Of a DNA stretch of 36,390 nt, positions 15,651 to 22,654 are shown one piece after another. How positions within the stretch are numbered: position 1 is the first letter of the stretch; every line of letters starts with the position of its first letter. The notes under the pieces are model-generated. The model had not been told where the DNA came from and ran no database searches. It saw only the letters and a list, made by a program, of their open reading frames with translations. The translations under genes were made by a program, and so were the position numbers. This stretch comes from GCA-2862585 sp036340235 (GTDB lineage Bacteria > Bacteroidota > Bacteroidia > Flavobacteriales > UBA7312). The stretch is from positions 1 through 36,390 of the forward strand of contig JAYYZE010000009.1 of assembly GCA_036340235.1 (NCBI GenBank), given 5' to 3'.

Positions 15651-15905
15651 ATGAAGAAATTACCATTAATTTTACTAGCAGGAATTTTATTTTCTTGCGG
15701 TGATTCTGACGACTGTCACGAATGCCACGTTGCAGCAATGATAAATGCTGTCGAAGTTGAAGTAGAAATAGGCGAGTTTTGCGGTTCAAATCTTGAAGAA
15801 GTAGAAGCGCCTGATTATCTACATTCAATAGAAGAAACAGTAGTTGGTACAGATACTGTTCCAGCGGGCTCATATGAGGTTCACTGTGAAGAACACGCTC
15901 ATTAA
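15651..15905 (+). CDS. Tiny Cys/His-rich lipoprotein
   Basis: 84 residues. The signal peptide ends in lipobox LFSC with Cys16 as lipidation site. The mature ~69-residue part has clustered possible metal ligands at its N-terminus (DDCHECH) and C-terminus (HCEEHAH) around an acidic core (EVEVEIGEFCGSNLEEVEAPDYLHSIEE). I do not recognise the family. It follows the TonB-dependent receptor by 11 bases and is closed by a strong terminator, so it is almost certainly co-transcribed. A surface or periplasm-facing metal-binding partner of the receptor is a fair inference, not a demonstrated role. Confidence 0.82.
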   Translation: MKKLPLILLAGILFSCGDSDDCHECHVAAMINAVEVEVEIGEFCGSNLEEVEAPDYLHSIEETVVGTDTVPAGSYEVHCEEHAH

Positions 15906-15925
15906 TTGGTATTCAATTAAACGTT

Positions 15926-15958
15926 AAAAAGCTCAGCCATTTGGTTGAGCTTTTTTTT
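15926..15958 (+). terminator. Intrinsic terminator after the receptor-lipoprotein operon
   Basis: Stem arms GCTCAGCCA (15931-15939) and TGGTTGAGC (15942-15950) pair fully with one G-T wobble around a two-base gap, flanked by A5 on the left and T8 (15951-15958) on the right. Stop codon of the lipoprotein gene is about 20 bases upstream. Confidence 0.88.
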
Positions 15959-15978
15959 GACCAAAAAGCGTATTTTTG
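15945..15978 (+). promoter_or_regulatory. Probable promoter of the outer-membrane beta-barrel gene
   Basis: TTG at 15945-15947 and TATTTTTG at 15971-15978 match the Bacteroidota -33/-7 pair (TTG, then TAnnTTTG) with a 23-base spacer. The -7 box lies 5 bases before the ATG at 15984. The -33 element overlaps the right arm of the preceding terminator. The promoter argues against the longer frame starting at 15945. Confidence 0.5.
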
Positions 15979-15983
15979 CACCC

Positions 15984-18458
15984 ATGAAAACCAAGTTAAC
16001 ATGTATCCTGTTTTTTGCCATATTTTTTGTGAAAGCCCAACCACCAATGGGTAATTTTGGAGGTAAAAACGCCTCCCTTCACAATGGTCAGATTACAGGC
16101 AAATTGATCGACGACAAGACGGGACAAGAACTAGCTTACGCAAGCCTTCGATTATTTAGAAAAAACGACATTCTAATGGAAGGAACGGTGAGTGACGAAA
16201 AGGGCAATTTTCAATTTAACAACTTGGGATATGCCGACTATTACTTTTTGGTAAACTTTATAGGATACGAGGAAAAACGAATAGATGTGTCCCTTAACAA
16301 AAACAAAACCTTTGTTTTTTTGAAAAAAGTAAGGGTTGTGCCATCATCGGTAAACTTAAAAGAGATAACCATCAATGAAGACAAGCCAGTTTACGAAAGT
16401 AAGATGGAAAAAATAGTCTACAATGCCGAAAACGATATAAACGAGGGCTTAGACGATGCCACCGATGTATTACGCAAAACCCCTTTACTTTCCGTTGATT
16501 TAGAAGGCAATGTGAATCTTAGGGGTTCCTCAAACATTAAATTTCTTGTTAACGGGAAAGAATCTACCTTCTTTTCAAATGACGCTGCAGACGCCTTACA
16601 AATGATCCCTGCCGAGCAAATAAAGAGCGTTGAAGTCATTACCAGCCCCACCGCCAAATACGATGGAGAGGGGAGCGCTGGAATCGTCAATATTATTACA
16701 CAACAAAAGAAAATATCAGGATTTAAAAGTACCATAAATGGCTCCGTGGGAACGCGTGTTAATAAACAATCTTTAGATATCAATTATGGCAAAGGAAAAT
16801 TTGGCTTTTCAGCCAGGGGGCGTGTTAGGTATGGATGGCCATTAGCAGGCGAACAAACCTACCATAGATTGAGTTACACCGCCAACACCACACTAACCAA
16901 AAACGCTAAAACAAAAGGGCAATGGATTGGTTTTGGGGGGTCCTCAGAGATGTTTTACGACATCAACCCCTATAACAGTGTTATTTCTAGCATTCAGTTC
17001 AGAGGCAACAGACAAACCAACAAAGAGTGGGCCAACGACAGTCTGTATGACTCATTACTTGATGATGAATTTTTAAATAATTTAGCTTATCAAATAAACG
17101 ATACTAGTCGCTTTACCGACACCAAAAATTTAACCCTCGGTTACGAGTGGACAACCGATTACATAAAGAAGTTTTCAAATCATGAGGATAGAGAATTACG
17201 TATTGCCTTTCAACTCGGAGGCGATATTTCTGATCAAGATAATTACGTTTACCAAAACTACCTTAATGGCAGTCCAACTGATAGTATAATCAACAAAAAT
17301 GATGGTAGTCCACTCTCCTACACCTATCAAGTGGACTACACGCATCCTTTTAGAGATAAACATACCATTGAAGTTGGTGCCAAGTATATCAATAGAAATT
17401 ACATTAACAACTACTCCACTCTACAAACCTTTTATATTCAACCTTACGAACAATTTGACTATACTCAAAATGTGGCCTCTTTATATCTTTCTACTAAGTG
17501 GCAATTAAGTAAAGACTGGAGTTCTGTTGTGGGCTTACGAGCTGAAAACACCTATATAAAGGGACAATGGAATTCTCAACAAAATGGCTTGTGGTCTATT
17601 AACACCAAGGGTAGTTTTGAAAATGAATACACTACCTTTTTACCAAGTTTTATTTTAAGCCGAAAAATAGACATGATGAAATCCATCAAAGCTAGCTATA
17701 GCAAACGGATGTTTAGACCAGGCATGCGATATATCAACCCTAATACTTCCTTCACAGATGTTTACGCTCAACAGAAGGGAAATCCAGAGTTAAAACCTGA
17801 ACTTATACACCAGATAGAAGTTGGCTACAATAGTTTTGCCAGAAAATATAAAGGCAGCTATTATATTTTCGCTAAACAGTCTTATGACCTTATTGAGTCA
17901 ATCGTAGAGTTGAGCCAGGACACCGTTATTACTAACTACACAAACATCGGAGAAAACTTGTCTTTAGGCTTCAACTATTTTGGTTCAATTACTCTCGGTG
18001 GAGCTAGTTTAAGAGCTGGCTTTAATTTGTACACCTATCAGACCACCTCAGATGATATTGGCCGAATACTAATCAATTGGAATATGGGTGGTAACTACGA
18101 TTTCGGAAAGGGCTATAAGGCGGAAACATTTGGGTTTTTCAGGCCTCCTAATCAAACTTCACAGGGTTATGTTCCTGGTTTTTCAATGTTTTCTGTTGGC
18201 GTCAAAAAAGACTTTAACAACAAAAGAGGATCCATTGGTCTTCGGTTCATAGAACCTTTCAAAAAATTCAAATCTTTTGAAACCAAACTCGAAGGGGATG
18301 ATTTTCTTGTTTATAGCAATCGAAATGTTGTTTTCCGTTCTATAGGAATAAGTTTTAAGTACACCTTTGGTCAATTGAAATTTAATGCCATCAAAGACCG
18401 AAACAATATTAAGAATGATGACATAAAAGAGGCTGGAGACGGTGGCGGTGAATTTTAA
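15984..18458 (+). CDS. Outer-membrane beta-barrel protein with carboxypeptidase-regulatory and plug domains
   Basis: 824 residues. I start at MKTKLTCILFFAIFFVKAQ, a clean signal peptide, and not at an in-frame ATG 39 bases earlier. Residues about 35-115 form a carboxypeptidase-regulatory-like domain (GQITGKLIDDKTGQELAYASL). About 140-240 is a plug-like domain (VLRKTPLLSVDLEGNVNLRGSSNIKFLVNGK, then SVEVITSPTAKYDGEGSAGIVNIIT). The rest is a large beta-barrel of the family often annotated as outer-membrane protein beta-barrel or TonB-dependent receptor. I cannot identify a TonB box or a SusD partner, so the cargo is unknown. It has its own promoter and is separated from the upstream operon by a terminator. 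Confidence 0.88.
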   Translation: MKTKLTCILFFAIFFVKAQPPMGNFGGKNASLHNGQITGKLIDDKTGQELAYASLRLFRKNDILMEGTVSDEKGNFQFNNLGYADYYFLVNFIGYEEKRIDVSLNKNKTFVFLKKVRVVPSSVNLKEITINEDKPVYESKMEKIVYNAENDINEGLDDATDVLRKTPLLSVDLEGNVNLRGSSNIKFLVNGKESTFFSNDAADALQMIPAEQIKSVEVITSPTAKYDGEGSAGIVNIITQQKKISGFKSTINGSVGTRVNKQSLDINYGKGKFGFSARGRVRYGWPLAGEQTYHRLSYTANTTLTKNAKTKGQWIGFGGSSEMFYDINPYNSVISSIQFRGNRQTNKEWANDSLYDSLLDDEFLNNLAYQINDTSRFTDTKNLTLGYEWTTDYIKKFSNHEDRELRIAFQLGGDISDQDNYVYQNYLNGSPTDSIINKNDGSPLSYTYQVDYTHPFRDKHTIEVGAKYINRNYINNYSTLQTFYIQPYEQFDYTQNVASLYLSTKWQLSKDWSSVVGLRAENTYIKGQWNSQQNGLWSINTKGSFENEYTTFLPSFILSRKIDMMKSIKASYSKRMFRPGMRYINPNTSFTDVYAQQKGNPELKPELIHQIEVGYNSFARKYKGSYYIFAKQSYDLIESIVELSQDTVITNYTNIGENLSLGFNYFGSITLGGASLRAGFNLYTYQTTSDDIGRILINWNMGGNYDFGKGYKAETFGFFRPPNQTSQGYVPGFSMFSVGVKKDFNNKRGSIGLRFIEPFKKFKSFETKLEGDDFLVYSNRNVVFRSIGISFKYTFGQLKFNAIKDRNNIKNDDIKEAGDGGGEF

Positions 18459-18503
18459 ATTTCCACCAAAGTTATACCAATCAAAGTCTGCCTGTTTCAC
18501 ACA

Positions 18504-18767
18504 TCAACACACCACCAATGCTCGCTTTACTGTGTAATACTGCTCAATACTAAATTTATTGTAAATGGTGGTTGTCAAATGGTTGCTTTCTAGGGGATTC
18601 ACGAAAGAGGTTTTATGTAAATTGACCTTACTAATCATACCAATCACTTCCTTGCCTGAAACCACAGGAATGTGTCTAATGTTGTTTTCGTTCAAGAGGA
18701 CTTCAACCTCGTTTAGAGATTGACTGGTGTTGACTGTAAAAACCTCTCTACTCATAATTTTAGACAC
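18504..18767 (-). CDS. CBS-domain protein, apparently truncated in its second CBS repeat
   Basis: 87 residues from GTG at 18767 (MSKIMSREVFTVNTSQSLNEVEVLLNENNIRHIPVVSGKEVIGMISKVNLHKT), a complete first CBS motif. An alternative ATG at 18755 overlaps the dehydrogenase stop as ATGA, but it would cut into the conserved IMSREVFTV strand. After a linker the sequence reads YNKFSIEQYYTVKRALVVC and stops where a second CBS repeat would begin, 45 bases from the end of the convergent outer-membrane gene. No continuation of CBS sequence is found in the other frames. CBS pairs usually bind adenine nucleotides; a single repeat may be non-functional or dimerise. It is probably co-transcribed with the dehydrogenase. 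Confidence 0.7.
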   Translation of the reverse strand: MSKIMSREVFTVNTSQSLNEVEVLLNENNIRHIPVVSGKEVIGMISKVNLHKTSFVNPLESNHLTTTIYNKFSIEQYYTVKRALVVC

Positions 18768-20191
18768 ACATTTTTTGGTTCGGTGAAGAACTCCAACGAT
18801 TTGAAACCACCTTCTCGTCCGACTCCAGAATCTTTAATTCCACCAAAAGGAATGCGAAGGTCTCGCATCATCCAAGTATTAAGCCACACTAGTCCTGAGT
18901 CGATAGCAGCAGCAAGACGATGTCCTTTACTTATGTCGGAGGTAAAAATGCTAGCCGCTAATCCGTAGCGTGTGCTGTTGGCCATTTCAATTACTTGGGC
19001 CTCGCTGTCAAATGGCATGATACACACAACAGGACCAAAAATTTCTTCCTGATTTGTTTGGCAACTATTATCCAATCCTTCAATAACGGTAGGAGCCACG
19101 TAATAGCCACCCTTCAAATTGCCCTTTAAAGTAAGTCGATTCCCACCGCATAAAACACGCCCACCTTCTTGCTTGGCAAGTTCAATTTTTTCTAGAATTT
19201 TGAGCATGTGATCTTTAGAAACAACAGCTCCTAAGTCATTATTCTCTTTGGGATTGCCTACCTTGAGCTGACTGGCTCGCTCAACAAATTTGGTCTTAAA
19301 GGATTTGTAAATAGACGCTTCAACAAACAGTCTTGAGCCGCACAAACAGATTTGACCTTGATTTCGGAATGAGGCCTTAATAGCCATATCTAGGGCCTTT
19401 TCTTGGTCGGCGTCTGAAAATACAATGGTAGGGTTTTTACCCCCAAGTTCTAAGGATAGCTTTTTAAACATTGGAGCGGCTACTTGAGCAATTTTACTGC
19501 CTGTAACGGTACCACCAGTAAACGAAATAACAGGTGTTTCAGGGTGAGCGCTGATGGCCTCGCCTACTTTCTGTCCATAGCCATGAACAATGTTCAACAC
19601 ACCACTAGGGAAATCTATCTCCTGACAAATTTCGCTTAAAAGATAGGCCGTGTAGGGCGTTACTTCTGATGGTTTTGCCACTACTGTATTTCCTGCGGCC
19701 AATGCCGGAGCAATTTTCCAAGTTAAAAGATACAAGGGCAAATTCCATGGTGAGATGCACCCCACCACACCAATCGGTTGCCTTAGTGTGTAGTTGATGG
19801 CTTGGCCGTCCATTTCATGTAATTGAGAGGCAAAATGTAAAGAAGCAGTAGCAAAAAATCGAAAATTTTCAGAAGCCCTAGGAATATCTACCTGTTGGCA
19901 TAACCATTCGGGCTTTCCGTTGTCCAAGCTTTCGGCTTGTGATAATTCATCAAAACGGGCGGTAATACTATCGGCCAATCGCATGAGGTGATTGTGGCGT
20001 TCTTGTTTGCTCAACTGACTCCAAAAAGGAAAGGCCTTTTTTGCGGCCTCTACTGCTTTTTCAACATCCCGCGCGTCACTATCAGGAATAAGTGAGAACA
20101 CTTGCCCATTGATGGGGCTTTCATTTTCTATAAATTGTTTTGAAACCGGCTCTTGCAGATGACCGTCAATGTAGTTAAGTAGTGTTTTCAT
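18752..20191 (-). CDS. Aldehyde dehydrogenase, probable 2-aminomuconate 6-semialdehyde dehydrogenase
   Basis: 479 residues, NAD(P)-dependent ALDH superfamily. Visible are N150 in SPWNLPL, the cofactor loop FTGGTVTGSKIA (224-235), the general base E248 in LELGGKNP, the catalytic cysteine C282 in NQGQICLCGSR, and EEIFGPVV near the C-terminus. The CLC sequence resembles the hydroxymuconic/aminomuconic semialdehyde dehydrogenases. Its neighbours encode the two preceding steps of tryptophan (kynurenine) degradation, so oxidation of 2-aminomuconate semialdehyde to 2-aminomuconate is the likely reaction. It lies 9 bases after the SDR gene and overlaps the CBS gene. Confidence 0.85.
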   Translation of the reverse strand: MKTLLNYIDGHLQEPVSKQFIENESPINGQVFSLIPDSDARDVEKAVEAAKKAFPFWSQLSKQERHNHLMRLADSITARFDELSQAESLDNGKPEWLCQQVDIPRASENFRFFATASLHFASQLHEMDGQAINYTLRQPIGVVGCISPWNLPLYLLTWKIAPALAAGNTVVAKPSEVTPYTAYLLSEICQEIDFPSGVLNIVHGYGQKVGEAISAHPETPVISFTGGTVTGSKIAQVAAPMFKKLSLELGGKNPTIVFSDADQEKALDMAIKASFRNQGQICLCGSRLFVEASIYKSFKTKFVERASQLKVGNPKENNDLGAVVSKDHMLKILEKIELAKQEGGRVLCGGNRLTLKGNLKGGYYVAPTVIEGLDNSCQTNQEEIFGPVVCIMPFDSEAQVIEMANSTRYGLAASIFTSDISKGHRLAAAIDSGLVWLNTWMMRDLRIPFGGIKDSGVGREGGFKSLEFFTEPKNVCLKL

Positions 20192-20200
20192 AGGGTGTAA

Positions 20201-20983
20201 TTAAAGGGTTCCTGTTCGTCCGCCATCAACGGGCAGATTTATACCATTGATATAGCTTGCCGCAGGCGAGCACAAAAAGGCAATTGCGTTGGCTACCTCT
20301 TGAGCCTCTCCAAAGCGTTGTGCAGGCACAGACGCCAGCATTTGCTGTGCAATTGCTTCTTCTGTTTGATTCTGAGCGCTTGCTTTTTTACTAATAAGCG
20401 ATGTTAACCTATTTGTGTTGGTAAAGCCGGGCAAGACATTGTTGACGGTAATCCCATGCTCCCCCAATTCATTAGCCATGGTCTTGGACCAGCTAGCCAC
20501 TGCGCCACGAATGGTGTTAGACACCCCCAAACCGTTGATGGGAACTTTAACAGAAGTGGAAATAATATTGACTATTCTGCCAAAACAAGACGACTGCATA
20601 TGCTTCAAAACGGCTTGTGTAAGTAGTTGATTGCACAACAAATGCATTGAAAACGCCTTTTCAAACGCTTCTACTTTTGCGTCTTTGATAGGACCAGCCG
20701 CAGGACCACCTGTATTATTTATGAGAATGTGAATCGACAAAGTACTTATTGTGTTGGCCACTTCTTTGACTTGTTCAATGTCTGAAAAGTCAGCACATAG
20801 AAACTGATGTTTTTGCCCCAAAGAGGTGCTAAGCTTAGGCAATATCTCTCTGAGCTTGTTTTTATCTCTTGCAAGTAGCCATACAGTAGCTCCCATTTCA
20901 GCCAAAACAAGTGCTGTAGCTAATCCAATTCCTTGAGTACTTCCGCAAACAAGTGCATTTTTGTTAGATAAGTCCAAATTCAT
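20201..20983 (-). CDS. Short-chain dehydrogenase/reductase-like protein with atypical active site
   Basis: 260 residues from MNLDLSNKNALVCGSTQGIG; upstream in-frame codons overlap the divergent dioxygenase gene and look unlike the family. The Rossmann motif is G14-S-T-Q-G-I-G20, the NNAG motif reads NNTGG (89-93), and Ser142 is present in NIISTS. Where the catalytic YxxxK normally sits, the sequence reads S155-N-T-I-R159, so both Tyr and Lys are replaced. The C-terminus LPVDGGRTGTL is typical. It forms a transcript with the semialdehyde dehydrogenase and faces the kynurenine genes, so a step in aminomuconate handling is possible. An unrelated dehydratase- or isomerase-like activity cannot be excluded. 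Confidence 0.8.
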   Translation of the reverse strand: MNLDLSNKNALVCGSTQGIGLATALVLAEMGATVWLLARDKNKLREILPKLSTSLGQKHQFLCADFSDIEQVKEVANTISTLSIHILINNTGGPAAGPIKDAKVEAFEKAFSMHLLCNQLLTQAVLKHMQSSCFGRIVNIISTSVKVPINGLGVSNTIRGAVASWSKTMANELGEHGITVNNVLPGFTNTNRLTSLISKKASAQNQTEEAIAQQMLASVPAQRFGEAQEVANAIAFLCSPAASYINGINLPVDGGRTGTL

Positions 20984-21038
20984 ACAGCCAAAAATAGCCA
21001 AATTTGTGTAAATTGCTTGCCTAACATAAACCACACTT

Positions 21039-21566
21039 ATGGCACTCAAACAACCCTTTAACTTACATCAATGGATAGAGGACAACAAGGCCTTACTAAA
21101 ACCCCCAGTAGGCAATAAAAACTTATACGTTGAATCGGGTGATTATATTGTAATGATTGTTGGTGGGCCTAATGCTCGAAAAGATTATCACTACAACGAA
21201 ACTGAAGAGCTTTTCTTTCAACTAAAGGGAGATATTGTAGTAAAAATTCAATACGAAGGTAAAGCGGTTGAAGTCCCAATCAAAGAGGGAGAGATGTTTC
21301 TATTACCTGCTAAAATTCCCCATTCACCAATAAGACCTGAAGGTTCTGTAGGTTTGGTGATAGAACGTAAAAGAGGATCAAACGACAAGGATGGGCTGAT
21401 GTGGTTTTCTGAAACGGCCAATCATCTCTTATATGAAGAATATTTTCACTTAACCAACATTGAAAAGGATTTTTTGCCGGTCTTTAAACGATTTTATACT
21501 AATGAAAAACTCAGAACGTGTCCAATTACTGGCGAAGTGATGGAGACTGACAAAAGGTACATATAA
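21039..21566 (+). CDS. nbaC: 3-hydroxyanthranilate 3,4-dioxygenase
   Basis: 175 residues of the HAAO cupin family. It opens the ring of 3-hydroxyanthranilate to 2-amino-3-carboxymuconate semialdehyde (ACMS) in tryptophan breakdown. Iron ligands H51 and E57 (YHYNETEELFFQLKGD) and H95 (PHSPIRPEGS) are present, as is the substrate region VIERKRG. Bacterial members usually carry four cysteines near the C-terminus that bind a second, rubredoxin-like iron. Here that region reads MWFSETANHLLYEEYF and RTCPITGEVM, leaving a single cysteine, so the second iron site is lost. It is followed 9 bases later by the ACMS decarboxylase gene and is divergent from the SDR/dehydrogenase pair. Confidence 0.93.
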   Translation: MALKQPFNLHQWIEDNKALLKPPVGNKNLYVESGDYIVMIVGGPNARKDYHYNETEELFFQLKGDIVVKIQYEGKAVEVPIKEGEMFLLPAKIPHSPIRPEGSVGLVIERKRGSNDKDGLMWFSETANHLLYEEYFHLTNIEKDFLPVFKRFYTNEKLRTCPITGEVMETDKRYI

Positions 21567-21575
21567 CACCACCCT

Positions 21576-22619
21576 ATGCGCATCAACGGACACGGACACA
21601 TCCTACCGGAACCCTCACAGATTCCTGCCTTTATGAAAGAGAAACGACTCTTTTGGATTGATCAAGACAAACAGTTTATGCGCCAGCAGAACTGGTCAAG
21701 GCCTATTAACGATTCGAGTTTTTTTATAGATGGTAAAATTGAGTGGATGAAGCAATTCAACATTAACCATGCTGTTATGTTGTGCCTTTCTCAGTTGTAC
21801 TGCAATGGTTGGCAAAAACAAGACTGTATGGATGGGATTAGGTTCCAAAATGATTTTAACGCTTCCGTCCAATCCGAATACAGGGACAAATTTACTTGTG
21901 GCTTTGTAGTACAGCCACTATACATTGATCACGCGCTCAAAGAGATTGATCGATGTGTTAATGATTTAGGGTTAAGAGTACTTTGTCTGCCAACCCATTT
22001 TTTGAACTCAAAAGGAGAATGGCTATCGGTTGCTGAGGCCGACGTTGATCCCATATTTGAACTAGCCAACGAATATGGGTTGGCCCTTCAAATTCATCCC
22101 TACGATGGGGAAAAAATGATAGCATTGAAAAATGAATATTGGCGATTTCATTTGGTCTGGATGATGGCACAATGTGCGGATACGCTACACCTTTTTACAC
22201 TTAGAGATTTACCCAATATATTTCCAAATATTCGAACCAGTTTTGCGCATGGTGGCATGCTAGGAATTGCCAACTATGGAAGAAGAATACAAGGGTTTGA
22301 CGGTAGGCCAGATATCTTTGAAAAGTTAGAAGACCCCCGAAAAACCTTAGGACATAAAAACCTTTATTTTGACACTTTGGTACACGACTCTTACACCTTA
22401 GATTTGCTAAAAAAACGCGTTGGAGTTAGCCAAATAATGATGGGTTTAGATGACCCATTTCCATTAGGAGAAATAGAAGGTGTTGGCACATCTTATCCAG
22501 GTAGAGTGTTAGACTATGCCATTGAAATAGGCGTTCTTAGCGAACAAGATGGGAAAGATATTTGGCATAAAAATGTACTCAACTGGTTGGGCATTAAAGA
22601 AACCGATTTTTTACAATAA
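21576..22619 (+). CDS. nbaD: 2-amino-3-carboxymuconate-6-semialdehyde decarboxylase (ACMSD)
   Basis: 347 residues of the amidohydrolase superfamily. Metal ligands are visible as H5-G-H7 (MRINGHGHILPEP), the His in LQIHPYDG near 170, the His in SFAHGGMLG near 220, and a late aspartate in GLDDPFPLGE near 290. It removes CO2 from ACMS to give 2-aminomuconate semialdehyde, competing with non-enzymatic closure to quinolinate. The gene order HAAO-ACMSD with a divergent ALDH matches the lower kynurenine (2-nitrobenzoate-type nba) pathway. The upper-pathway genes (dioxygenase, monooxygenase, kynureninase) are not in this window. Confidence 0.9.
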   Translation: MRINGHGHILPEPSQIPAFMKEKRLFWIDQDKQFMRQQNWSRPINDSSFFIDGKIEWMKQFNINHAVMLCLSQLYCNGWQKQDCMDGIRFQNDFNASVQSEYRDKFTCGFVVQPLYIDHALKEIDRCVNDLGLRVLCLPTHFLNSKGEWLSVAEADVDPIFELANEYGLALQIHPYDGEKMIALKNEYWRFHLVWMMAQCADTLHLFTLRDLPNIFPNIRTSFAHGGMLGIANYGRRIQGFDGRPDIFEKLEDPRKTLGHKNLYFDTLVHDSYTLDLLKKRVGVSQIMMGLDDPFPLGEIEGVGTSYPGRVLDYAIEIGVLSEQDGKDIWHKNVLNWLGIKETDFLQ

Positions 22620-22654
22620 TCAAACAATTATAACCAAAAAAAACCGTCGTTTAC

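Noticed and set aside
15945..15983. ATG at 15945 as the start of the large beta-barrel protein
   Set aside because: It would place residues over the promoter and terminator arm and in front of a clean signal peptide that begins at 15984.
16418..16783. 121-codon open frame on the minus strand
   Set aside because: Shadow of the outer-membrane beta-barrel gene in another frame; no family features or signal of its own.
18183..18500. 105-codon minus-strand frame next to the CBS gene, considered as its missing second repeat
   Set aside because: Mostly antisense to the beta-barrel gene, with no CBS motif in its translation.
20989..20996. Minus-strand TATTTTTG as a -7 promoter box for the SDR gene
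   Set aside because: It is only five bases before the start codon, which would put the transcription start inside the ATG, and no -33 element is seen.
20984..21049. Start at 21049 for the SDR
   Set aside because: It overlaps the divergent dioxygenase start and adds a non-family N-terminus; MNLDLSNKNALVCG fits the family.
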